Source of the DNA: Azonexaceae bacterium
GTDB lineage: Bacteria > Pseudomonadota > Gammaproteobacteria > Burkholderiales > Rhodocyclaceae
Length of the DNA: 18,639 nucleotides
NCBI GenBank assembly: GCA_009469665.1
Contig: SSTB01000068.1
Location: 1 to 18,639, forward strand
Direction: 5' to 3'
The translations under genes were made by a program, and so were the position numbers. Under the pieces are notes generated by a model. That model had not been told where the DNA came from. It did no database searches and was given only the letters and a program-made list of their open reading frames with translations. Positions 8,970 to 15,453 of this stretch are shown in pieces. Positions within the stretch are counted from its first letter, which is position 1. Each line of letters starts with the position of its first letter.

Positions 8970-9008
8970 TCGATCTTCCCGGGCCGAGCCGGGGGGCGGG
9001 AAGATCGA
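8970..9008. promoter_or_regulatory. Perfect 12-bp inverted repeat upstream of the SPFH gene
   Basis: TCGATCTTCCCG at 8970-8981 is exactly complementary to CGGGAAGATCGA at 8997-9008, with a 15-nt GC-rich spacer. It lies 6 nt upstream of the SPFH Shine-Dalgarno in the gap shared with the divergent response-regulator gene. It could be a hairpin in the 5' leader of the SPFH mRNA, or a dimer binding site, for example of the neighbouring response regulator. The repeat is seen; the role is inferred. Confidence 0.5.
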
Positions 9009-9197
9009 GGCGCCCGCCGGCTTTCCATGACTGCCATGGTGGCGCGGCAAGGGTGGAGGACTCCATGCCGCGGCGGGGTGACTTCGGTAAGGGCCGGGGA
9101 AGGGGAATTCCGGGCTGTGAACGAACGCTCACACCCGCACTGCGCCGAGGGCGGAAAATGGCGTCATACTCTCGCCAGCTTTTTTCCGGAGCCCCCC

Positions 9198-9908
9198 ATG
9201 ACCAAGGTCGCCGTCATCGAGGACGACGTTCCCACCAGCAATCAGTTGCGCGACTGGATCCTCGCCGCCCGGCCGGGTCTGATCGTCGATCAGTGGTTCG
9301 ACCGGGACGCTGCCGAGGCGGCCATAGCCCGGGAGGATTACGCCCTGGTCACCCTGGATATCGAGCTGGGCCGGGAGCGCCATGCGGGGGTCGCCATCAT
9401 CAATGCCATCAACAAGACCGGCCGCGGCACGCCGGTACTGGTGGTGTCGGCCATGCCGGCCGCGCTGTACCGCAGCATCATGAAGGCCCTGGACGCCTGG
9501 GACTATCTGCAGAAAACCAGCTTTGCCGAAGCCGATTTCATCGAGACCTTTCTGGAAATCCTGCGCGCCTCCCGGGACCGGCCCGGCGCCAAGGAGGCCC
9601 CCGCGCCCGACGCCGAGCTTTCCCTCGACCCCTTGCGCCAGGCGGCGCCCCTGTGGCGGGGCAAGCGGGTGAACCTTCCCCTGACCGCCCAACGCATCCT
9701 GGCCGCGCTCTATGAGCGGCGCGGCGAGGTGATCTCCTACGACGAACTGTTCGCCGTGGTGAAGAGCGGGCGCAACCGCGACAACATCAGAAAACACATC
9801 AGCACCATCCGCGAGGCCTTCCGGGAACTGGACGAGTCCTTCGATCGCATCGAGAACATTCCCATGCGCGGCTTTCGCTGGTCGGATCAGATCCTGCCGC
9901 GGCCATGA
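9198..9908 (+). CDS. OmpR/PhoB-family response regulator
   Basis: A 236-aa two-domain regulator. The receiver domain (about 1-120) has the acidic pair D9/D10 (VIEDD), the phospho-acceptor D54 (VTLDIELG), S84 (VVSAMP) and K106 (YLQK), so all key residues are present. The C-terminal winged helix (about 150-233) has PLTAQRILAAL and the recognition-helix region NRDNIRKHISTIREAF, ending in the wing motif IPMRGFRW. ATG 9198 is preceded by GGAG at 9188-9191. The stop overlaps the start of the kinase gene by ATGA (9905-9908), so the pair is translated together. The signal and target genes are unknown; the divergent SPFH operon is an obvious candidate target. Confidence 0.93.
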   Translation: MTKVAVIEDDVPTSNQLRDWILAARPGLIVDQWFDRDAAEAAIAREDYALVTLDIELGRERHAGVAIINAINKTGRGTPVLVVSAMPAALYRSIMKALDAWDYLQKTSFAEADFIETFLEILRASRDRPGAKEAPAPDAELSLDPLRQAAPLWRGKRVNLPLTAQRILAALYERRGEVISYDELFAVVKSGRNRDNIRKHISTIREAFRELDESFDRIENIPMRGFRWSDQILPRP

Positions 9909-11971
9909 AGGGCGTTCTGGCCTGGCTCGCCTCTTTCCGGCTGCGCATCCTCTTTCGCACGGCCTTCCTGGCCCTGGCCCTGGCGGTGCTGGCCATGGCC
10001 GTCGCGCTCCTGCAGGGGGAGAAGCAGCGCAGCGTGGATCACTACGCCGCCGCTTTCGCCAAGACCCAGGCCCAGATCGCCGGCCGCCTGCGTCATCCGG
10101 CCGGCCAACTCGCGCTCCTCAATCCGGGCTGGAACGCCGCCCTGGCGGCGGCCGGCCGCCCGGTGGTACTACCCTTTTCGTCTCTGGATTTCGACGACCA
10201 GAACAAGGTGCGCAACGGGGTTGAGATGAGCGGCTGCCTGGTGCGCTACCCGGATCAGGGCAGCCTGTGCGTAGCCATCGGCAACAACCCCTGGGCAGGG
10301 GGCTTCATCTACGCCGCCGGCAGCTTTCAGAGCGGTGCCCTGGAGTCCCACCGCATCGGCGACGAGATCCTCGACGGCGCCCACCGCCTGCGGGTGACGG
10401 TGGCCCTGCGCGGGCAGACCTGGCGCTGGATCGCCCCCTTCGAAGCGCTCCCCCCGAGCCCCACCGGCGAAGGTGTGCGCGGCCGCTTCACCGGTTACCT
10501 CGCCCTGGAGGGCCGCGACTACACCGGCGCCCGGCCGGTGCGGGAATTCCGCGGCTGGGTCTGGCAGGCGGCACGCTGCCTGGATGGCCGGCCCGACGCC
10601 GCGCCGGACTGTCCCCGTGCGTCCTTCTTCTCACTGCGGCTGCCGGTAGAGGCGCTGCGGGAGGCGCTTTTCGCCCGGGAAAAGCCGCTCTGGCCGCCCC
10701 CCGACCTGGACGATTTCAAGGTGCGGGTGGAAGTGCTGCCCCCAGGGGAGGCACCGGCCCTGTTCGACAGCGGGCGGCCGGGGGCCACGCCCTCTTTCGT
10801 CCTGGGTGATCTCGCGGACCTTCTCCAGCCGGGGGAATCCCTCAGCATCGAGAAGGCGGGGCCCGGCCCGGAGCGGGAAATCGCACGTCTGGCCGGCCGC
10901 GACGAGTCGCCCCAGCAGACTTCGCCGCTGCTTACCCGGCTTATCCGCGTGCTGCCCGTGGAAAGCCTAGACGCCCCCCGCATCGAGCGCAGCGAGGAGA
11001 TTACCACGCCGCTGGGTTCCTACAGACTTCATCTCCAGGGCGACGCCCGCAACGTGAATCGCAACCTGGCCGCCGTCGCCACCCGGCTGTCCTGGTTCGT
11101 GGGGGCCATGCTGGGGGCCATCGGGCTGGCCTGGCTGGTGATCGAAGTCGGCCTCATCCGGCGCATCGCCACCCTCACCCGCCGCACTCGCGGCCTTTCG
11201 CGCAGCGTACAAGCGGAAAGCGGCCTGGAGCGCTACGACCTGGCCGATCTCAAGGGAGGCGATGAGCTCGGCCTGCTCGCCGCGGGTCTCGACGGACTGC
11301 TGGGCCGCGTGCGGGAAGACGCCGAGCGCGAACGCATTCGCGCCGAACAGGAAAAGGAGCAGTGGCACGCCGTGGGCCACGAAATCATGTCCCCTCTGCA
11401 GAGCCTCCTTGCCCTGCATGGCGACCCCGCCGACCCCAGCCACCGCTATATCAGCCGCATGCAGCAGGCGGTGCGGGTGCTTTACGGCAGTGCCAGCCCC
11501 AGTGAAGCCTTCCAGTCATCCAGCCTGCACCTGGTGGCATTGGATATGGCCGATTTTCTGCGCCATGTGGCGGCCAACGCCGGCATCGCCGACCTGGTCT
11601 GCCACGCGCCGGAGACGCCGGTACGGGTGCGGGCCGACGAGTACGCCCTGGAGGATGTCTTCTCCCACCTGCTCAAGAACGCCGACCGCCACCGCCGGCC
11701 GGGTACCGCCATCACCCTGACCCTGGAGGGCGGCGAGACGGGCGCCAGCGTGACGGTCTATAACCACGGTCCGGCCATCGTGGAAGCTCTGCTGGAACGC
11801 ATCTTCGAGTACGGGGTATCCGACCAGCCCGGCGCCGGAGCCAACGGCAGCCGGGGCCAGGGGCTGTTCGTGGCCAGAACCTATATGGCCAAGATGGGCG
11901 GCACCCTCGTCGCCCGCAACGAAGCCGACGGTGTGAGCTTCGTCCTCAACCTGCCCCGGGCAAGGGAGTAG
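9905..11971 (+). CDS. Membrane sensor histidine kinase with large periplasmic domain
   Basis: A 688-aa kinase partnered with the response regulator it overlaps. It has TM1 at about 17-36, a large extracytoplasmic sensor of about 360 residues, TM2 at about 396-418, and a HAMP-like linker (about 418-470). The phospho-accepting H492 lies in GHEIMSPLQS. The ATPase domain has N592 in HLLKNADRH, an F-box IFEYGVS and a G-box GSRGQGLFVART. The usual Asp of the first glycine box is replaced (VYNHGPAI), as in some active kinases. The sensor domain matches no named ligand-binding fold that I recognise; its two to three cysteines (in SGCLV, SLCVAI, AARCLDG) could form disulfides. The ATG 9905 start rests on coupling to the upstream gene, as the ribosome site is weak. 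Confidence 0.92.
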   Translation: MKGVLAWLASFRLRILFRTAFLALALAVLAMAVALLQGEKQRSVDHYAAAFAKTQAQIAGRLRHPAGQLALLNPGWNAALAAAGRPVVLPFSSLDFDDQNKVRNGVEMSGCLVRYPDQGSLCVAIGNNPWAGGFIYAAGSFQSGALESHRIGDEILDGAHRLRVTVALRGQTWRWIAPFEALPPSPTGEGVRGRFTGYLALEGRDYTGARPVREFRGWVWQAARCLDGRPDAAPDCPRASFFSLRLPVEALREALFAREKPLWPPPDLDDFKVRVEVLPPGEAPALFDSGRPGATPSFVLGDLADLLQPGESLSIEKAGPGPEREIARLAGRDESPQQTSPLLTRLIRVLPVESLDAPRIERSEEITTPLGSYRLHLQGDARNVNRNLAAVATRLSWFVGAMLGAIGLAWLVIEVGLIRRIATLTRRTRGLSRSVQAESGLERYDLADLKGGDELGLLAAGLDGLLGRVREDAERERIRAEQEKEQWHAVGHEIMSPLQSLLALHGDPADPSHRYISRMQQAVRVLYGSASPSEAFQSSSLHLVALDMADFLRHVAANAGIADLVCHAPETPVRVRADEYALEDVFSHLLKNADRHRRPGTAITLTLEGGETGASVTVYNHGPAIVEALLERIFEYGVSDQPGAGANGSRGQGLFVARTYMAKMGGTLVARNEADGVSFVLNLPRARE

Positions 11972-12077
11972 GCACCCCCCGTCCGACCGAGGGGATATCA
12001 CTCCCCAGGGCGCGGGGCGCAAGAAAGACGACGCCGCTGCACCCCGCCCGTAACCCGGGAGGACGGTTGAGCGCCAG

Positions 12078-12097
12078 GGGGCGAAATTGTTCGCCCC
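12078..12097. terminator. 8-bp perfect hairpin between converging genes
   Basis: GGGGCGAA (12078-12085), loop ATTG, TTCGCCCC (12090-12097). It sits 107 nt after the kinase stop and 69 nt after the stop of the DUF3828 gene on the other strand, a fitting place for a two-way terminator or mRNA 3' end. A U-tract is absent, so termination may need Rho or it may only protect RNA ends. A second small stem (11991-11995 with 12002-12006) lies closer to the kinase stop. Confidence 0.4.
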
Positions 12098-12165
12098 GCC
12101 CGCTGCTCGGGAGCGTGTCCGGCGAAGGCAGCGCCCCGCCCGACCAGCCTCCAGGTCCGCCGCTC

Positions 12166-12660
12166 CTACTTGCGGCCGGACTCCGCCTTGTCGCGCTGGG
12201 CCGAGGCCGTATCCTCCTCCAGAGCCTGACGCAGGCTTGGAGTTTGCGCGTCACCCACATCCCACACCCGCAGGCCGGCACCGGTCCTGACCAGAATCAG
12301 GCGGATGCTCTCGCGCCGTTCCGCCCCCAGGGCAAGCCGCGCTTCACCGCCGACGCGGCCCTCTGGCAGCGCGGCGGCCGCCACCTCCTCCAGACGCATG
12401 CCGGTAGCGTCCATGCAATTGCACAGGGGATCGCCGCTGAGCAGGGGCACGCCACCCGCGTTCGCTTGCTGGTTCTCCGACAGCAGCCGGGCGAGGGATT
12501 CGTCGTACCAGCGTGGATCGCCGCGCCGCGGACGCTCCCCCGGACTCTCGTAAGCCCGGTACAGGTCGGTGATGAAACTGCGGGCATCGGCGACGTCGTC
12601 GGCGCGGGATGGGGCGGCAGCGACAAGAGCAAGGAGAGCGAGGCAGAGCGGGCGAAGCAT
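12166..12660 (-). CDS. DUF3828-like exported protein
   Basis: A 164-aa protein with a Sec signal peptide (MLRPLCLALLALVAAAPSRA, likely cleaved after residue 20). The mature part resembles the DUF3828 family: a helical start DARSFITDLYRAYE, a YDESLARLL segment, and GDPLCNCMDATG with C80 and C82, the characteristic short Cys motif. Family members are small periplasmic proteins of unknown activity; assignment is by motif memory and not a search. ATG 12660 has GGGAG at 12666-12670. A TAGAAT -10-like box lies at 12701-12706 on the minus strand. It has its own 146-bp upstream gap, so it may not share a transcript with the DUF302 gene. Confidence 0.75.
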   Translation of the reverse strand: MLRPLCLALLALVAAAPSRADDVADARSFITDLYRAYESPGERPRRGDPRWYDESLARLLSENQQANAGGVPLLSGDPLCNCMDATGMRLEEVAAAALPEGRVGGEARLALGAERRESIRLILVRTGAGLRVWDVGDAQTPSLRQALEEDTASAQRDKAESGRK

Positions 12661-12700
12661 GGGGGCTCCCGGGCGACAATGTGGGGTGATGAAGGCGGGC

Positions 12701-12706
12701 ATTCTA
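12701..12706 (-). promoter_or_regulatory. Possible -10 box of the DUF3828 gene
   Basis: Minus-strand TAGAAT, five of six consensus bases, about 40 nt upstream of the ATG. No good -35 hexamer is visible at the right spacing. Confidence 0.25.
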
Positions 12707-12806
12707 CCCCGCGGCCCATGCCGTCGTGGGCGCTCGGGGCGAGCCTCCCGCGGTGTTTGATTCCCGGGAAAACCCCGCAATGAGCCTTGGGGCGCCGAGA
12801 AAGGCA

Positions 12807-13220
12807 TCAGCGCGCGACGTCGACGATGCGCGCCAGTTTCTCTTCCACTTCCGCCGCCAGGGCAAGCGCACCCGGGGGCAGGCCCTCGATCACCGCGCCC
12901 GGCCGCAGAAAGCCGATACGCGTAGCGCCCCCCTGGGTGAAGACGGCCAGCCGCCAGGGCAGGGCAAGGACAAGGCGCATGTCCAGTTCGAGCAGTTGGC
13001 GGACGTAGCCGGGGTGATCAACCGTCAGCAGGGTGCAATCCTCGTCGCACTCTGCCGCAAAACCACTCCCGGCGGCTCCCAGTTCCCGCGTTCCGACCAC
13101 GACGAAGCCTCCCCGCAGAAGGGCGGCCCGCAGATCGGTAGCCGCTTCGTAGAGGGATTTTTCGCTATGCACCAAGCCACACGGGGCAAAGGGTCGTGGG
13201 AAGTTAGCCTGACGGTTCAA
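12807..13220 (-). CDS. DUF302-domain protein (non-ATG start)
   Basis: A DUF302-family protein of about 137 aa. The core runs from SLYEAATDLRAALLRGGF through CTLLTVDHPGYVRQLLE to LALPWRLAVFTQGG, matching the usual order of a small alpha/beta domain whose function is not known. No ATG is available in frame near the domain. TTG 13220 (LNRQANFP) is chosen because GAGGA precedes it at a good distance; GTG 13172 (121 aa) and GTG 13304 (165 aa, overlapping the end of the GRDP-like gene) are alternatives. The frame stays open through the GRDP gene, but that part is an antiparallel-free shadow in another frame. It lies 73 nt after the GRDP-like gene and is probably in the same transcript. Confidence 0.7.
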   Translation of the reverse strand: MNRQANFPRPFAPCGLVHSEKSLYEAATDLRAALLRGGFVVVGTRELGAAGSGFAAECDEDCTLLTVDHPGYVRQLLELDMRLVLALPWRLAVFTQGGATRIGFLRPGAVIEGLPPGALALAAEVEEKLARIVDVAR

Positions 13221-13293
13221 CCCGGAGTCCTCGGCCGACCGCTTGCCGATGCCCGGAATGCCTTGTGCCCGGGGCCTGCGGAGACCTCCTGCT

Positions 13294-14055
13294 TCAATCG
13301 CCACCCCCTCCGCCGCCACATCCTCCCCCGCCGCAACTGCTTCCGCCCCCACTATCGCCTCCGCTGCTCTCGCTGCTGCCCCCACCACTCTCCCCACCGC
13401 TGACCGAAGCGCCGCTGCCCCCGGAATCGCCTGAATCCCCAAAACCTTCGGTCCCACCATCGAAATAGGTGCTGGAAAAATCGCCGCCACAGTAGGGCGT
13501 GCCGGAACCCGCATCGCGACGGTTGCGCACCGAGCCACAGTCGGGAACGTAGTGGAAGCCGTCGGCGATGCCGAGTTTGGCGTCGAGGGCGAAGAGGAGA
13601 GGGAGGCGGGTGGGCTGACGGGGATTGATGTTTTCTTCCCGGCAGGTGTGCCACCAGCAGCGCCGCAGGCCGGCATTGGCCTCCCCGGCCGAGCTGAGGA
13701 CCACCGCCGGTGTGTGGTGAAGGAAGTGCCCAAATGCCTTGCGGCAGAAGGTCTCGTATTCCCGCGTGTAGAGAATGAACTCGTGCCAGAGGTCGTCGAC
13801 CGCCTGGGAGGGCATGGAGACGAACCTGCGCCCACCCTTCAGGTAGGCGAGGAAGAACTGGCGCAGGCCCTGGGCGACGAGTTGACACTCCTTCGGGCCA
13901 AAATCCGGCCTCCGGCTACGCAGGCGCTCGTACAGCCCCTTGGGCAACGCAAAGTGACGAATGTACTCGGCGCGCTGGGCCGCCGCCGCCCGCCGCCAGA
14001 CGAAGATCAGCAGTACCGCCATGACGAGGCAGAAAAGAACGAATGCGATGCTCAT
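13294..14055 (-). CDS. GRDP-like protein with Ser/Gly/Cys-rich tail
   Basis: A 253-aa protein with one N-terminal membrane helix (about 3-19). A helical domain follows that carries the signature of the GRDP-like (glycine-rich domain protein) family: VDDLWHEFILYTREYETFC (D87-D88-L89-W90-H91, Y100, C104), then HFLHHTP. Residues 198-253 are almost only Gly, Ser, Asp and Glu and end with two cysteines in SSCGGGGCGGGGGG. Such tails are flexible and may be extracellular or bind metal; no function is established. The ATG at 14055 overlaps the stop of the upstream YihY/BrkB gene (ATGA, 14052-14055), which fixes the start and points to coupled translation. The upstream ATG at 14079 would lie inside that gene. 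Confidence 0.75.
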   Translation of the reverse strand: MSIAFVLFCLVMAVLLIFVWRRAAAAQRAEYIRHFALPKGLYERLRSRRPDFGPKECQLVAQGLRQFFLAYLKGGRRFVSMPSQAVDDLWHEFILYTREYETFCRKAFGHFLHHTPAVVLSSAGEANAGLRRCWWHTCREENINPRQPTRLPLLFALDAKLGIADGFHYVPDCGSVRNRRDAGSGTPYCGGDFSSTYFDGGTEGFGDSGDSGGSGASVSGGESGGGSSESSGGDSGGGSSCGGGGCGGGGGGD

Positions 14056-14939
14056 GCGGCTTCTCCGTAGGGCGGACACTCAGGGGTCACGGCCAGCTTT
14101 TCGTATTCGGCAATCACCTGGGCGCCCAGGAGCAGGACGGACGCAGCGATTTCCAGGCTCAGCAGGACGACCACCGCCGTGCTGAGGGAGCCGTACACCA
14201 CGCCCACCTTGGACACATGGGAAAAATACCATGCCAGGCCGCGGCGCAGGAATTCCCACAGCAGCGCGGCGGCCACGCCCCCCACCAGGGCATGGGACGG
14301 CTTGATCCCGCCCGCGGGCAGTACGCGGTAGAGCCCGGCGAACAGGGCCGCCTCGAAGACGAAGCCGACCAAGTAGAGGAGCGCAGCGGAGACTCCGGCC
14401 AGGGACCACTGCCCCCCCGGCACCCGCAGCCAACCCGCAGCCAGTGCCTCGAGGGCCGCAGCCGCAGCGCTCAATACCAGAAGGGCGAGGCCGAGAACGA
14501 GTACCAGGCAGTAGGGAAGAAGAAAGGAAACCAGGGCGTGACGGGCCTGTGCCGCTCCTCGATGGGCAAAAATGACCCCCATGGCTTTCTCCAGGACTGA
14601 AAAAGCCAGGGAACTGAAGAACAGCATGGTGGCGACGAGGAGGGCACCGAGGGCTGCGCGGTCATCCAACACGCCCTCGACGTCGGCCAGGACGGCGCGG
14701 GACTGGCTGGGCACAAGCCATTCCAGATAGCGGGCCAGGAGGGCCAGCAGTTCCTGGGGCTCGAACACGCGGGAAAAGGCAATGACCACCAGGATCAGCA
14801 GGGGTACGGCGGAAAGCAGCGCGTAATAGGCGATGGCGCCGGCCAACAACAGGCCCTGGTTACGGAAGAATCCCGCCAGGACTCGCTTCACGAATTCCAG
14901 AGGGTGCCGCAGTACCCTCTGCGCGGCCGGGCTCAGCAT
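14052..14939 (-). CDS. YihY/virulence factor BrkB-family inner membrane protein
   Basis: A 295-aa polytopic membrane protein with about six hydrophobic helices, typical in size for the YihY/BrkB family. Landmarks are the amphipathic start FVKRVLAGFFRNQGLLLAGA, AIAYYALLSAVPLLILV in the first helix, the GIKPSHALVGG loop, the FLRRGLAWYFSHVSKVGVVYGS motif and a final helix LLSLEIAASVLLLGAQV. The family was once called ribonuclease BN by error; transport or envelope roles have been suggested but not settled. ATG 14939 is preferred over 15086, because the upstream part runs through intergenic DNA; a modest AAGG ribosome site precedes it. It is the first gene of a coupled unit with the GRDP-like gene. 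A structured repeat element lies 148 bp upstream. Confidence 0.9.
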   Translation of the reverse strand: MLSPAAQRVLRHPLEFVKRVLAGFFRNQGLLLAGAIAYYALLSAVPLLILVVIAFSRVFEPQELLALLARYLEWLVPSQSRAVLADVEGVLDDRAALGALLVATMLFFSSLAFSVLEKAMGVIFAHRGAAQARHALVSFLLPYCLVLVLGLALLVLSAAAAALEALAAGWLRVPGGQWSLAGVSAALLYLVGFVFEAALFAGLYRVLPAGGIKPSHALVGGVAAALLWEFLRRGLAWYFSHVSKVGVVYGSLSTAVVVLLSLEIAASVLLLGAQVIAEYEKLAVTPECPPYGEAA

Positions 14940-15086
14940 GGCCCTTGGGCGGAAACAGGAAGATTCAGGACTGTCACGGGCTGACCTCGAGGCAAGAATC
15001 GGCGACCACCACGCGGGCAGGCGCCCGCCGCCCCACGAGCCGCGCGTGACGCGTGGCACGCAATCCTGCCCCATGACGAATAACAA

Positions 15087-15329
15087 TTCAACCTGGAAAC
15101 CTCAGTTGGACGAGCCCGTTGGTGCGTTCGGGCGGGTGTCTGGCGCGAAGCGACGACGCGGCAGGCTCATGCCTGCAAGGAGGAGCGACAAAGCCAGGCG
15201 CCCGCCCGGATGCGCCAGCGGGCTCGTAGCGATGGACCCGACGAGTAGGCCTTGGGGAACTGCGCGGAGGTCCAAGGCACAAGGCATTGCGGGGACTGAC
15301 AAGCGGCCAACCGAGGTTTCCAGGTTCAA
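15087..15329. repeat. 243-bp MITE-like element with 23-bp terminal inverted repeats
   Basis: The left end (15087-15109) and the reverse complement of the right end (15307-15329) agree at 21 of 23 positions; both contain AACCTGGAAACCTC. The interior is strongly folded: a 35-bp stem begins directly after the left repeat (15110-15144 with 15193-15227), a 6-bp hairpin with loop TCAT lies in its loop (15161-15176), and a second 7-8-bp hairpin is at 15249-15278. It has no coding capacity and no flanking direct repeat that I can find. The architecture fits a non-autonomous mobile element or a mobile structured RNA. Whether other copies exist cannot be seen here. Confidence 0.7.
15110..15227 (+). ncRNA. 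Long 35-bp stem-loop, candidate structured RNA
   Basis: Positions 15110-15144 pair with 15193-15227 without a single bulge or mismatch if G-U pairs are allowed. The six wobbles are 119-218, 123-214, 126-211, 128-209, 137-200 and 139-198 (last three digits of position). Read from the opposite strand these six would be A-C mismatches, so the plus-strand copy is the one that folds best. The 48-nt loop carries a 6-bp hairpin (GCAGGC-TCAT-GCCTGC) and a purine-rich AAGGAGGAG run. Transcription is not shown by sequence; no promoter is evident. Confidence 0.45.
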
Positions 15330-15334
15330 GCTGG

Positions 15335-15369
15335 AAAAAATGGCACTGGCCCTCAGGGTCCAGGCCCAG
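15335..15369 (-). terminator. Candidate rho-independent terminator of trhP
   Basis: On the minus strand, CTGGGCC (15369-15363) pairs with GGCCAG (15351-15346), with one bulged G; six Ts (15340-15335) follow after TGCCA. It lies about 85 nt after the trhP stop, right where the repeat element begins. The stem is short and the T-run is a few bases away from it, so this is moderate evidence. Confidence 0.4.
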
Positions 15370-15453
15370 GGTTCAACAAACCCCACGTCCCCGAAGAAAG
15401 ATCCCGCAACTCAAGCCCCCACCCGAACTCGAACGCGAACCCGCATTTCCGGC

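Larger units (their letters stand above)
14940..15453. other. 514-bp gap between trhP and the BrkB gene
   Basis: From left to right this gap holds a 147-bp stretch that should contain the BrkB promoter (I see no clear hexamers), the 243-bp structured element (15087-15329), a terminator-like hairpin for trhP (15335-15369), and a short run of three CGAACN hexamers (15424-15441). No reading frame in it looks like protein on either strand. Confidence 0.6.

Noticed and set aside
9116..9133. TGTGA-N8-TCACA, resembling a CRP site upstream of the response regulator
   Set aside because: The half-sites are right but the spacer is 8 and not the required 6, and there is no further support.
15087..15329. 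Retron ncRNA, integron attC site or CRISPR-like array
   Set aside because: No reverse transcriptase, integrase or Cas gene is present, the attC core motifs are missing, and there are no regularly spaced direct repeats.
15075..15341. Target-site duplication around the repeat element
   Set aside because: I compared the bases on both sides of 15087-15329 and found no matching direct repeat, so insertion is not proven by this window.
15424..15441. Three tandem CGAACN hexamers
   Set aside because: Too short and imperfect to call a functional repeat; could be chance in GC-rich DNA.
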